Below, one piece after another: positions 1 to 11,947 of a stretch of 64,000 nt of DNA. The DNA lies in NCBI RefSeq assembly GCF_000801105.2, contig NC_079519.1:1672668-1736667 (forward strand), in the 5' to 3' direction. The translations under genes were made by a program, and so were the position numbers. Within the stretch, counting starts at the first letter, position 1, and each line of letters opens with the position of its first letter. The notes under the pieces are model-generated. The model ran no database searches and was not told the origin of the DNA. It saw only the letters and a program-made list of their open reading frames with translations. The stretch comes from Raphanus sativus. Its lineage: Eukaryota > Streptophyta > Magnoliopsida > Brassicales > Brassicaceae.

Positions 1-2187
1 ATCAGAGCCATAAAAGACAATACAATGTATCAAATTATAACTATAACATTTAAGAAACAGAATTATACAGTTTAGTCCTCATACAGAAAATGGACATTTA
101 ATTAAGAAAGGAGGTTTGATATAGTGTGTAGAACATAATGCCATAGTTTAATACAAATATATGATGAATTATTGTCATTTGAACGGAGAGAATCCTAGAC
201 TGAAATATACTAATCTCTAGACCTATGAAAATTCGATTTTGTCACTAAAGACACCTAAAGGTGGCCAATTAAATCACAGTTGTTAGCTAAAGATTATTAA
301 TTACACGTAAAATATCAATTATATAAATGAGTATAGTTGTGATTAGTTCATAATATTCATAGTGTATCATATTTGTAATTAGTTTTGAGCATTTTAACCA
401 ATACCAATAAATAAATCAAATATTAAAAAATCAAACCAAGTAATCATAAAATAACGTATTATATGACGAACACAATTATACACATGCATTTACAAAATTT
501 CTGAATAATAAATTTTGTTTTGCCGTTCTTGCATAAATCCCGTAAATGTCCAATCAAGATGTAATGTATCTTACCACAAAAAAGAAATATGTATAATGTA
601 TTGACCCCTGTAGATCGTCAATTACGAAAGAATAACATTCGAACTGAATCTTAGGCATAACCTTATAGTTAAACAAGCTTTTGTGAAGAGAAAAAAACAA
701 ATCGTTTCTGTTATCCATTTTCAAAGTAAAGTTTGGTCTATCAACTTACTTTTTGGTGTCGAAATAGTGAATACTTTTGGTGATCCATTCACATGGAATG
801 GTTCTTTTACGTGGTTATGTCACATGATGCAACATAATAACAGTACAAAACTGTTATCATATATATTTATCATGCATATAATCTGCATTTCAAAGTGATC
901 CCTAATAATATAATGTTCAACAAGACGAAAGCAAGTGCGTGAACATTGTCTAGTGACATTTTCAAAGCAACTTTATTTTATGGTCTAGATTTGAAGTTTC
1001 AAGATATGTTTTCAGTAACAAAACTTTAAATCTAACTTAAATCATATGTATTTGCACTAAAATCTTCAATATCAATTAAAACTGACTAAAATTATTAAAA
1101 TAATAAAATTTACATTAAAATACAAACAGTATTGATTAGTAAGACATTACACTATAATAAGCTGAAGATATTTAAACACACACATTAAATAATAAATGAT
1201 AGATAAAATATAAAATTATGCAGTAAAATTATTTTTATAATGCTTTTATATATGATCAATTTATGAATCTTAATACGAATATATTTATCTTTTGTTTAGT
1301 TCTTATGGCTTTATAGCTAAACTTTATCAAATCGTATCTTTTGACATGTGATTATATAACAATAGTAATACTATATATTTGAAGTTATACTATTCAATAC
1401 CTTCAAATTTAATATTTTAAAAGCAATTTTTGAATAGTTAAATCTTTAGATATTTGTAGTTTTTACTTTTGAAAATGCTATAACACGCTAAACGATAACG
1501 CTCAAGTCTAAACTATACAAAAAGAAAGAAATGATATGCTAAAATTTTCAAAAAGTTACCGACATCCATAAAAGAAGCTTTATTTTACTTCAAACTTTTA
1601 AAAAGCCAAAATGTTTTTTCCTCTTTTTCGAGTAATAATCAATAATATGGCCTTCTTTTGTCTCTCTTCTTGATGACGCTTTCGGCTAGAGATCTTTTAT
1701 CTAGATTTGAAACGTCTAATGAACTGGTTGTAATTTGGAAAATGGAATGGATAAGATTTCGTTATTCAAGAACATGGAGAAGTGAGACTCTTTTCTTACA
1801 TAAACCATTTTCTTTCATAGACCATTTGTTTAAAATATGTTTTCATTTCCAGTTTCTTCTTTTAGTTGATGGATGCACCTTTTTGCTCAGTTCTAAACCC
1901 AAATCCCTTCTATTCAATTTTTTTGTCAATATGTTCACAACTACAGCGACCCTCCTCCCTTTATTGATTCTGTAATTTGCCTTAAATACGGGGACAAAGA
2001 CAAAACTCGAAAGCGACGAGTAAAATAAAAAGTGAGAGAAGGATAGTAAGAACAAGGCCCCCACCGTTTTATTTATGGACATTACATGCCCAAATAAATG
2101 ATACACTTACAAAAAATAAGATTATGTCAATCAAAAAAATCAATCATAAGCTTTTTCGCAAGTATTGGCGGTCTCCAATGCTCGCTC
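1..2187. other. Intergenic, no gene recognised
   Basis: AT-rich sequence with stop codons scattered in all frames. I see no coding signature, tRNA or clear transposon ends. The short open frames near 700-900 and 1650-2100 have no recognisable protein features and are probably chance. Confidence 0.6.
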
Positions 2188-2375
2188 TAAGAGCATCTCC
2201 AATGGTGTTACCCACCATTGGAGTCCTTAGCAATAGAATATATTTCTATTTTGATTTTTGAATAGTTAAGAAGTTTACTCTAAAATGCATGTTCAATGGT
2301 GTAACTCAAGATAGAGTCCTTAGGAATTTAAACTTTATTATATTGTATGCACACAAGTCTAAGAGCAAAAACTTG

Positions 2376-2479
2376 CGAGAAGAATGACTCAGAGCAGAAA
2401 CTATACAATATGCAACAGACTAATCTTCGAGAAGAATGACTCAGAGCAAAAACTATACAATATGCAACAGACTAATCTT
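2376..2479. repeat. Tandem duplication, 2 x 52 bp
   Basis: Two almost identical 52 bp units (2376-2427 and 2428-2479) lie head to tail in the left part of the capture element, one substitution apart. The second copy contains the end of the AE7-like fragment, including its stop codon. Confidence 0.85.
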
Positions 2480-2745
2480 CAGCCGCAACAGTTACTTGTA
2501 ACCTTAAATCAAGAAGGATGGCTTTTAAGAAGTTTTGTGATGATGCAAAGCCAATAAGCTCGCAAACGTGACAATGTGGAAGAGTTGGCGTGGGTGTAAC
2601 TCTGCATAATTAAAAAGATACAACAATTTAGCAGATTTGACTAAAGAAAAAGATAAGAAAATCCCAGTAACTTTCTTTGTGCTTACCTAACGTAACTCTT
2701 GGTATCATCAACTTCTACTGATTCTTCTGTAATCACGCGGAGCTT
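2472..2745 (-). pseudogene. AE7-like (MIP18/DUF59) gene fragment
   Basis: Two exon-like blocks with canonical splice borders. The first (2745 to 2687) reads LRVITEESVEVDDTKSYVR and ends at GTAAGC. The second (2601 to 2472) follows CAG and starts VTPTPTLPHCHVCELIGF before drifting to a stop. AE7 homologues have T-E-D-S-V-E-V-D-D then [14 protein letters not shown], as does the intact gene at 40086-41081, and the intron falls at the same place in both. The fragment therefore derives from an AE7 or AE7-like gene. It lacks the N-terminal and C-terminal parts and its second block is degenerate, so it cannot make a working CIA-pathway protein. It lies downstream of the Cue-like exon in the same orientation and could be spliced to it. 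Confidence 0.75.
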
Positions 2746-2900
2746 TGCTCTGAACATCAACATCGCCATTCGGAATCACTTTTGACAACTGATCCCTTGT
2801 TACTGAAAAGAGGACGCACTAATTGCCATATCATGTCCTACTGCATTTACAACAGACATTTTCATCAGCATATAGAATGGTAATAGAAAAAAGTCTTTCA

Positions 2901-2944
2901 AACGTACAAGTACCATTTGATCAAAAAAAAAACGTACAAGTACC
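2901..2944 (+). mobile_element. Micro-retroposon footprint (14 bp TSD)
   Basis: AACGTACAAGTACC occurs at 2901-2914 and 2931-2944. Between the copies is only ATTTGATC plus a run of A that abuts the second copy. This is the structure left by target-primed reverse transcription of a poly(A) RNA. The duplicated target overlaps the 5' splice site of the Cue-like exon. Confidence 0.55.
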
Positions 2945-3112
2945 TTTGTTGTCTGGGACCTTCACTGGTGTCTTGTTGTCAGGTTGGGAAGAAGGATCAT
3001 CAGCCAAATCAGGGTAAAACTTGGGAACAATCTCAGAGATAACAATAGCTGCAGCAACATCAGCATCTTTAGGGTGCTCAATAGCTACAGCTTTTAGAAT
3101 CCTTGCATCAAT
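2944..3112 (-). pseudogene. Cue-like protein exon fragment
   Basis: An exon-like block between GCAG and GGTACTTG encodes about 56 residues starting IDARILKAVAIEHPKDADVA, followed by an acidic, proline-containing tail (D-D-P-S-S-Q-P-D-N). The first part resembles the CUE-type ubiquitin-binding helix region of a small plant protein family annotated as ubiquitin-system component Cue. That family call is from memory and tentative. No upstream or downstream exons of such a gene are visible. The block sits inside the TIR capture element between WDR55-like and AE7-like fragments. Confidence 0.5.
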
Positions 3113-3508
3113 CTGCATCGTATAACGTAAGCCTTTAGTTAGTCACATTAAAAATTGGTTTTGAAAACAGACACCAAAAAGATAAACAATAATCATCTAC
3201 GAGGACGACGTGAGATTACTTGATCTATCATTATAGTATAATATACATAATCTTATACTGAACCTAAATAAGATATATCGAAATAAGAATGTAAAGGAAA
3301 AAGCTTTTTTAACTGTGGGAATAACTCGGTGAGGGATCGAAAGACGATTTTGGAACCCATCAGTTAATTATGAGATCAATCTGCAATTCAAAAGTTTCTG
3401 TTTATAGGGTTAACAACCATCCATAAACCCATGACAAAGAATAAAATGTAAATCCAACAACTACAATTGCTCGGACATGAGCTCAAATCAGTGCTAAAGG
3501 GACAAAAT

Positions 3509-3733
3509 TTGGCCATCATCAATGAACCGAACAGCTCTGCAAGACTCCGTAACGGTATCTGCAACCAAAAAAAAAACAGAGTACGAGGTTTTACATGAGT
3601 GGTGCTTGTTTGTGGAATTGAGAGAGAAAGGCTTTGGAGTTTACAGATGCAAGTGTCCATCGATGAGACCAGCAGCTACAAGATTCTTCGATGGATGGAA
3701 GTCTATACCGAACGCTTTTTCTCCCAAATCGAT
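3509..3733 (-). pseudogene. WDR55-like WD40 gene fragment
   Basis: On the minus strand, 3733 to 3641 reads IDLGEKAFGIDFHPSKNLVA then AGLIDGHLHL and a stop. After an intron-like gap ending GGTTGCAG, 3547 to 3509 reads ESCRAVRFIDDGQ. Both segments match, from memory, the N-terminus of plant WDR55 (a DDB1/DET1-associated WD40 protein): the first blade followed by the K-E-S-C-R-A-V-R-F segment. The order and the intron remnant show that genomic DNA, not cDNA, was captured. The start codon is lost and stops follow, so this is a relic. Confidence 0.75.
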
Positions 3734-4011
3734 CTTCGATCTTCGATGGATAGAAGCCTTTACCAATACTCTCCCCAATAACAACATGCCACGTGTTCTA
3801 AGGATCAAGTCTTTCAAATCCTTATTTACGGACTGGTCCTTACCTATGTTAGTTTTAATATTAATATTATAATCAGTTAAACCTAGGAATAGCCGCTAAG
3901 GACTTCTCACGAGTCTGCGTTGCAGATGGTCTAAGATGTATAGGCTAGTTACATTCTAGTATAAATTTTAATATTATTTTAATAATTAGAAAACCAATAT
4001 CAAGATCCTTA

Positions 4012-4267
4012 GAGCATCATTATTGGTGTTTCTTAGCTCTTGGATCCTTAACACACATATATGTGTATGTATATATTATATAAACGTATATAATTGTTTG
4101 CTAAGGATTTTACGGAAATCGAAACTGAAAGTTCCTTAATTAAGAGACTTTCGGTTTCGGTTTCCGTAAAGTTCTTAGCAAACAATTATATACACTTATA
4201 TAATATATACATACACATATATATGTATTAAGAACCCAAGAGCTAAGAAACACCAATAATGATGCTC
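4012..4267. mobile_element. Fold-back MITE (near-perfect hairpin)
   Basis: The 256 bp unit is almost entirely an inverted repeat: GAGCATCATTATTGGTG at the left is mirrored as CACCAATAATGATGCTC at the right, and the match continues inwards through about 120 bp per arm to a short centre near 4134-4145. TTA flanks both ends (4009-4011 and 4268-4270). TTA/TAA duplications and the GAGCATC end suggest a Tourist (PIF/Harbinger) element. Transcription would give a long hairpin suited to siRNA production. Confidence 0.85.
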
Positions 4268-4617
4268 TTAGTAAAAAGGCATATAAAACTTATAAACAAA
4301 ACGAGGATCCAATTGTTCATGATTGCAGAATAGTGTGATCACTGAGCATCACTAATCACCATGCTTATTCACATATGTAAAACTTTGACAAGAAAAGTTA
4401 CATCAGGATACATTAAAATGCGTAAACACAGACCTGCTTCTTTGACAACCAGGAGCAAATCTGAGTCAAATTCAGCAGAAAAAAGGGTTCACAGGTCAAT
4501 TGCTTTCTTGAACTTTGTTGAAACCACATTTGCATTCTAAACCATCACACCATAGAACTTACCTTAAACCCAAAACCAAACTTAGTATTTTTTTTTCTGA
4601 GCTTGTGATATCTCTTC

Positions 4618-5616
4618 TTATCTAGGAGGGGGACCTGGTCTCTGGTTAGCTTCTCTATCTCTACGTCTCCTACCCGATCGTCCTAGTAGAACCCGTCCTT
4701 GTCGCCTCATCCGACTTGCCAGAGAGGTGCTCTGCCTATCTTCCTCTTCCTCTTCTCCAGAGAAAGTCATCTCATCTGCTGTTCCACGGTTGATCGTCGT
4801 CAAGTCGCTCGAATCAGAATCAGAGCGTCTTGTCTGACTCCTCGACGCCCCAACAGCATGCATCATAAGGATAACATTTAAAAAATTCCTACCAAACCCA
4901 GCATCCATCATCCCTGAACCGTTGTACTGATCACCACCACCACCACCCTCGTCTGAGTCAGAACCGTTGCCTCCATCATCATCATCGTCATCGTTCCTTT
5001 CAATAACGTAATCCCCAAACACCGTCGCGCCAGGTATCAACGACCTGATCGTGCTGAAAACATCATCCCGGTCATGCTCGATCTCAAGCCTCCTCCAGTT
5101 CTGCTCCACCTCAGGATCAACCTCGCGCGGCGGCCTCGCACAGGGATGCTCCACTCTCATGTGTTTCCTCAGCTCCCCGAAGGTCCCAGCGAAAACACAC
5201 TCCTCCTGCATGCATATCCTCTTCTTGAGATTCAAATGGTCACGCGCGGTCTGCACGACCGTCCACCCTTTCACCTGCCCTCTACAAAGCGGGCAGGTGA
5301 GGTTCCCAAGCTTAGCAGACGCTTTCTTGTACTGATCCAAGCAGTTGGAGTACCGGAAGCTGGTGCCGCACATGTAAGGACGGCATCCCTTGTCGTGTGA
5401 CGAGCAGAGGAGAAGCACGGCGTTGTGAGGACACTCCATGCAGACAGAGCATATAACACTCTCCCAGCTGTCCCTCTTCTCTACACATTTGGAACAGTTT
5501 TCTGGAAACAAGTTCCTTTTCACAAGACGATTACAAGGTTGGGACTTGTAAGGTCTTGCTCTGATCCGCCGCGAGTGTACCCTCCTGCGTCTTGTCCTCC
5601 TTGTAGCTTTGGCCAT
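4618..5616 (-). CDS. DUF1644 zinc-finger-like protein (At1g68140-like)
   Basis: Single coding exon of 332 codons. A basic N-terminus (K-A-T-R-R-T-R-R-R-R) precedes a cysteine-rich core. This has C-S-V-C-M-E-C-P-H-N-A-V-L-L-L-C, the block G-C-R-P-Y-M-C-G-T, and L-T-C-P-L-C-R-G-Q-V-K-G-W, all hallmarks of the plant DUF1644 family. A later C2H2-like stretch has C-M-Q-E-E-C-V-F-A-G-T then H-M-R-V-E-H-P. The C-terminal half is acidic (Asp and Gly runs) and ends in a basic Arg-rich tail. The molecular function is not established; family members are stress-responsive and often nuclear. I chose the ATG at 5616 because the codons upstream lie across a splice acceptor (CAG ending at 5633) of a 5'UTR intron. 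It is the first of the collinear block with Arabidopsis chromosome 1. Confidence 0.9.
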   Translation of the reverse strand: MAKATRRTRRRRVHSRRIRARPYKSQPCNRLVKRNLFPENCSKCVEKRDSWESVICSVCMECPHNAVLLLCSSHDKGCRPYMCGTSFRYSNCLDQYKKASAKLGNLTCPLCRGQVKGWTVVQTARDHLNLKKRICMQEECVFAGTFGELRKHMRVEHPCARPPREVDPEVEQNWRRLEIEHDRDDVFSTIRSLIPGATVFGDYVIERNDDDDDDGGNGSDSDEGGGGGDQYNGSGMMDAGFGRNFLNVILMMHAVGASRSQTRRSDSDSSDLTTINRGTADEMTFSGEEEEEDRQSTSLASRMRRQGRVLLGRSGRRRRDREANQRPGPPPR

Positions 5617-5632
5617 AACCTCAGAATCACAC

Positions 5633-5985
5633 CTGTACAAAGTGCTTAAGCAAAAAAAATCACATAATTAGAGAATATCAAATAATTGAAATCATTAGCA
5701 ATGAATCTAATCGAATCATACACACATCTCAGATCCAAGAGAAATTTATATTAATAAATAAATAAATAAATATTCTCAATTCGGTTCGATGCTTGAGTAC
5801 CTAATTGAAAATCAAGAGATTACAACTAACACAGAGTTCAGATTCGAAGCCAATCTCTAATTTCGAATCCGATATCGAGATTCTATTTTTTTTTTATAAA
5901 ACCTAGGCAAAAACGAATATCCAGATCGCTAAAATTATACGAAGTGCGTAGAAAGCGATAGAGAGAGAGAGAGATGGAGTTTTAC
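5633..5985 (-). other. 5'UTR intron of the DUF1644 gene
   Basis: On the minus strand AAAG|GTAAAA at 5986/5985 and TACAG|GTG at 5633/5632 give a 353 nt GT-AG intron just before the start codon. The leader exon upstream contains AAACCCTAA, a telo-box common in leaders of crucifer housekeeping genes. Confidence 0.65.
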
Positions 5986-6099
5986 CTTTAGGGATTGAAG
6001 ATTAGGGTTTCTGCAGCAGATAACGAAAGGGACGACGACGAAGAAGAAGAAGAAGCAGAGGAGAGAGCACTTCGACCACTGCTCCACCAATTAGCTCTG

Positions 6100-8764
6100 G
6101 ATTCGGAGTTTCTCTTTCCTCACGCCACGTGTGGTGGAGTTACGACCTCCACGAGTCTGTCGAGTGCGTTAAGCCTCTTAAGGCCCATTATGCTTCACGA
6201 TTGGGCCTCATCAGGATTACTCTCGTATTTTGTGTATTTTAGATTCTTCTACATGTTCTCTCAAAGCATACATATAACTTGGCGACTGAAAAGAAAAAAA
6301 AAGTCTTACACGGCTTGGCCGTGGATTATATTTGAGTGGGCGTTACAGGCAACAAAACGATGTAAGTTCTTATGGTGAATCACAGCTTAGAACAAGTTTT
6401 AGAGAAATAGAACAATTAGCTTCAGGTTTCTTGGGGAGATTTTAGATGGTTTCGGATGGAGGGTCATTCATTCTCTTTCACAAGAATCAATCATAGACGG
6501 GGAAACCATACTATAGAAGCCTTCCCACTTGAACTACCACAGCTATTTGCCTAAATCCTAAGTATTTTTGAACATTTTATGTGGAAACTATAATATACTT
6601 TATTAACAGAAAGAAATTTGGAATTGTTAGACACCATTAGGATGCAGCAAGAAGAGGGAGGGGGGACATAATGTAAAGCCCAAGATGGGAGTTTGATTTT
6701 AGAAGTTGACTTAGGGACACAAGTGAAATTGCATTTGACCTTTTTTCTTTGCTTGTGAATTAGTATAAAATTCCAACGGAGGATATGGCTGCGGCGCCGA
6801 TTACTCTCTTGTCCCACGCTTCCTCTGCCAAAATTTTCATTTATTTACTATCCATATGCTATTTAATTATTTTATAGTATATTTCATGTAACTGGAAAGT
6901 TCCTTTTTGGTAAGATATAAGAAAAACAACTGCATGCATATTATATCTTTTGACACACGCATAACTACTTATGATGAAATGTCAATCCAAAGTCGATAAA
7001 GTTTGTTGGTACTCTGATATTGTGTATATATTCCATGTAAAGGGATATAGATGATTTTATTTATTATCATTTGGTTCTTAGATTAAAAAGATGTAGTAAA
7101 CCTTAATATGTAGTCAGTTGTTAATTTATCATTGCAAAATTGTGTATAGATAGTATTCAATTTATTTTAGTATCTTGAAACAAGGAATTTGTTTAAGGGC
7201 AACCTCTGGTTATGAAAACTGTTGGCTAGCTAGTGATTTATCATTTCAAAACTGTGTGTTGGCTGGCTATTCAAATTATATTAGCATATTAAACAAATAT
7301 TGAATACAATACATAATTATTGAATGAGTTAATAAATTCACAAGTTTGATTCGACGCTAGAGAGATGAATATCAAACTTGCTCTTAATTCTATTTCCAAC
7401 AGAACTATGGACCAGTTTCTACTGCCTACCTCTCGATAAAAAAATTAAGTTTATTAAATGAATGTGAGATAAGACTTTATATACATATGATGGAAACGAT
7501 AAAAACTGAAAGTATGGTAGTTGACTATTTTTTAGATCCGATCCCAAGGCAACTAGTATCTTGTTATGGACATTATTTCTTTCGCATCGTATCTTGTTCT
7601 GGATTTTTTCGTACGAGTTCAATAGTTGCTAATTAAATATTCACGTTAGCAGGAAAAAATCACAACAATGATAGCACATATATAAGCTGGGTTATATTAA
7701 CACACTTGACTAAATAAAATCAAACGTACGGCTTTAAATATTTAGAAGATGGACACGGCTTTACTGATTAAATACATCATATACTCCGACGTTCTCGCCC
7801 TCAAATTGTGCACCAACACGTACAAAGCTTACAAGAATAGTATATATATCTCATGCATATTATACTATTTACATCAAACCAACTTGTCTTTTGGTATCAA
7901 GTTATATCAATATGAACTGACTTTTCTTAAGAAATTGCACAAAGAACATAACTAAAATATCCTCGCTGGCTATCCCCCACACCCGAACGCGTATGTGTAG
8001 CATGAGGGCTGCGCAAGAATACAAGTCCATAACACCAAGATTTGACCTTTCAGAAAATGTATTTTGAAGTGGAAAATTTCAATAAAACCTCCAAGAGGAA
8101 ATTCAAGATTCGTTGACTGAATTATATAATAATCTAGCTCATTACATATTAAAAAGCCAAGTTACAAACAAAAAAAACCATTACATATTCTGACTGCTTT
8201 GAATTTTAGATGTCTAATGATGGATTGAGACGAAGAGGTAAAAAATATGTTACGTTTTGATCCCACCATTCTTCTATTGTTATTATTATCTTGATCTTTA
8301 CAACACTACCGAACTATATCTGAAAAAAACTAACGCATCTGATTATAAACACATCAATACCAAAGTTGAAAAATTAGCACACATCGACGGTCTTCTGTAT
8401 TTCACATGGTACAACACATGGACCGGAAGTTTCCTGGACCCTAATGCCCAAATGTTGACAATATAAAATATGCTTTTAAAATGTTAAAGAATCTTCATCT
8501 AATTTATCCATGATTCCATTGTAACCTGGTTTAATTGTTCTAACGTCTAAATGCCAAAATAAACGCTTAACTAATTTAATATGGATTGTTTTACCTTCAA
8601 GATAATCTTATTACTTAAAGAAAGTCAAATGTAGCTTTAGATGCGTACCAGAGTGAATAATACAAATAGTAAACGGAATTCTGATCTGAAAATGGAATTT
8701 GACTTTAGCACTTTAAAACCCAAAGCTAACAACAAATACAGAGGTTTCATTTTCATCTCCATTA
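6100..8764. other. Intergenic between DUF1644 and WRKY9
   Basis: No gene, RNA or full transposon recognised. The DUF1644 promoter lies at the left, and the WRKY9 promoter at the right, including a W-box-like TTGAC near 8699. A poly(A)-tailed micro-insertion with an 11 bp target duplication lies at 8140-8189. Confidence 0.5.
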
Positions 8765-10551
<1,787 letters not shown>

Positions 10552-11218
10552 TGGTCCATCATCTAGAGGAGGAGATCATGTTTCATCTTCCCAAAACCAG
10601 TTAAACTGGATGATGTAGAGTTTCCCCGTCGCTCATTATTTTCCTTTGGTTCCTTGATCTTTGTTATATTGTTGAAGTCGCCATTCTTGCATTTTCTTGT
10701 TCTTGTTTCTTAACGTTTATGTGTCGTATATACAAAATTAAAGGTTGAAGATTATTTATTTTGTTTCGTTTGATGTTCACTTATTTATAAAAGTAAGGTC
10801 AAATTAGCTAAACGACCAAGTGACAAAAATAAGATTAGAATATGTATTGCATTATGCACAGCCATGTTATTAAATAGCATTGTCAGATATAACATGAACT
10901 ATAACATGTTATTTTCGCTAAACCCGTATGAACGAACTATAGCATGTTATTTCGTTCAGAACAACTTACTATCCCAACTCAATTGGATTTACAATTGGTA
11001 TGTGGAAATCTTCTTGTTCAAGTACTTATTAGACGTGTCTATAGGTCCTGGGTCAAGTGCACCCCTGTCTGAAAGAAGAGATATAGCCTTAAAATTGATT
11101 GCTGAGAATAAGATCCATCACGAATTCATTAGAACATCCTTTACCAAAGGGGAAAAAGATCGGTTATATAATGCATAGGCCCAGCTACAGCCCACAAGAC
11201 CTTTTAATAAAAGAGTCT
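10552..11218. other. WRKY9 3' end and spacer
   Basis: Holds the probable 3'UTR of WRKY9, including the out-of-frame C-terminal tail (10552-10618), then AT-rich spacer up to the U5 promoter. No further gene seen. Confidence 0.5.
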
Positions 11219-11270
11219 TTCCCATATCGGAAACTGAGAGGATTGGATACGGGAGACTGTAAGTATATAT
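11219..11270 (+). promoter_or_regulatory. snRNA-type promoter: USE plus TATA
   Basis: TTCCCATATCG at 11219-11229 matches most of the plant upstream sequence element (RTCCCACATCG). An AAGTATATAT TATA-like box at 11261-11270 follows about 31 bp after its end. In plants this longer USE-TATA spacing marks RNA polymerase II snRNA genes (U1, U2, U4, U5) as opposed to pol III U6. Confidence 0.75.
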
Positions 11271-11295
11271 TGACTTCAAAGTGCTAACGTTTAAG

Positions 11296-11422
11296 TCACG
11301 CAGCCATGTGGTGAGCACAAAGCGAACTATTCTTTCGCCTTTTACTAAAGAATACCGTGTGCTCTCCACTTTTAAATGGCATACGCCTATATTTGGAGGG
11401 TTCTGCTCTTAAAGTGGACCCA
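11296..11422 (+). ncRNA. U5: U5 spliceosomal snRNA
   Basis: U5 is the snRNA that aligns the two exons in the spliceosome. The invariant loop I is present as CGCCTTTTACT (11336-11346), closed by a perfect TTCTTT/AAAGAA stem. The lower stem pairs GTGGTGAGCACA (11308-11319) with TGTGCTCTCCAC (11358-11369), 11 of 12 positions matching. A Sm-like site ATATTTGG lies at 11389-11396, and the terminal 3' stem is GGGTTC/GGACCC (11398-11421). The order of stem I, Sm site and 3' hairpin is that of U5. The 5' end is estimated from the TATA distance (11295-11302). Promoter and 3' box are intact, so this looks like a live gene, not a retro-copy. Confidence 0.9.
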
Positions 11423-11442
11423 AACAATTTTTCTAGTTTAAC
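11421..11442 (+). terminator. snRNA 3' box
   Basis: CAAACAATTTTTCTAGTTTAA just past the U5 3' stem fits the plant snRNA 3'-end box, CA, a short spacer, then AGTNNAA (AGTTTAA at 11436-11442). Confidence 0.65.
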
Positions 11443-11947
11443 TACATTCAGTGTCGTAGAAAATTTCTTGCGTTAAGGGTAAATTCTAGAGTCTATTGTA
11501 CTTGTTTTAAATTTGACAGAACTCATGGATATTTATTATGAGTGCTCTTAAAAAAAGGATAAATGTTTTATGTAGAAAAAGAAAAAATCAAGTTGAAGAC
11601 GTTGATCTTAAATATTGTAAAACGTAAATGGATATCAGAATAACAACACACCAAAATCATTTTCAAAAAAAAAAAAATAACACACCAAATGATCAAACAA
11701 AAGATTACACATTACAAATCTCAAACACACTCTTGCATCTCCCATTTTTATACACATCGCTTAGAATCCTAAAAAAAAACACAACGAAGAAAGAAAAAAA
11801 AACTAAGTTGATCAATCTAATATAAGACATCAAGAGGGTTTGGAGCCAGGACCAATACTTCTTAATATTACGGCATTGTTGCAAACTTGCAACATCCGGC
11901 CTGGCAATAAACTTCCCAACGTGTAATGAAAAAATATGTGATGTGAC

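Larger units (their letters stand above)
2191..3931. mobile_element. PIF/Harbinger-like TIR element carrying host gene fragments
   Basis: The ends are imperfect terminal inverted repeats: GAGCATCTCCAATG at the left and, read from the right end inwards, GACCATCTGCAACG. Both arms continue into a shared GTCCTTAG. A TAA triplet lies directly outside each end (2188-2190 and 3932-3934), the target duplication typical of PIF/Harbinger and Tourist elements. There is no transposase. Instead the element carries, all on the minus strand, fragments resembling a WDR55-type WD40 gene, a Cue-like gene and an AE7-like gene, with intron-like spacers between them. This is the layout of a gene-capturing (Pack-type) non-autonomous transposon. 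The fold-back MITE at 4012-4267 has similar ends and the same class of TSD. The inner TIR match is only partial, so the exact borders are a strong inference, not proof. Confidence 0.65.

Noticed and set aside
5051..5400. Overlapping plus-strand open frames within the DUF1644 gene
   Set aside because: Shadows of the minus-strand coding sequence, without a start context or protein features.
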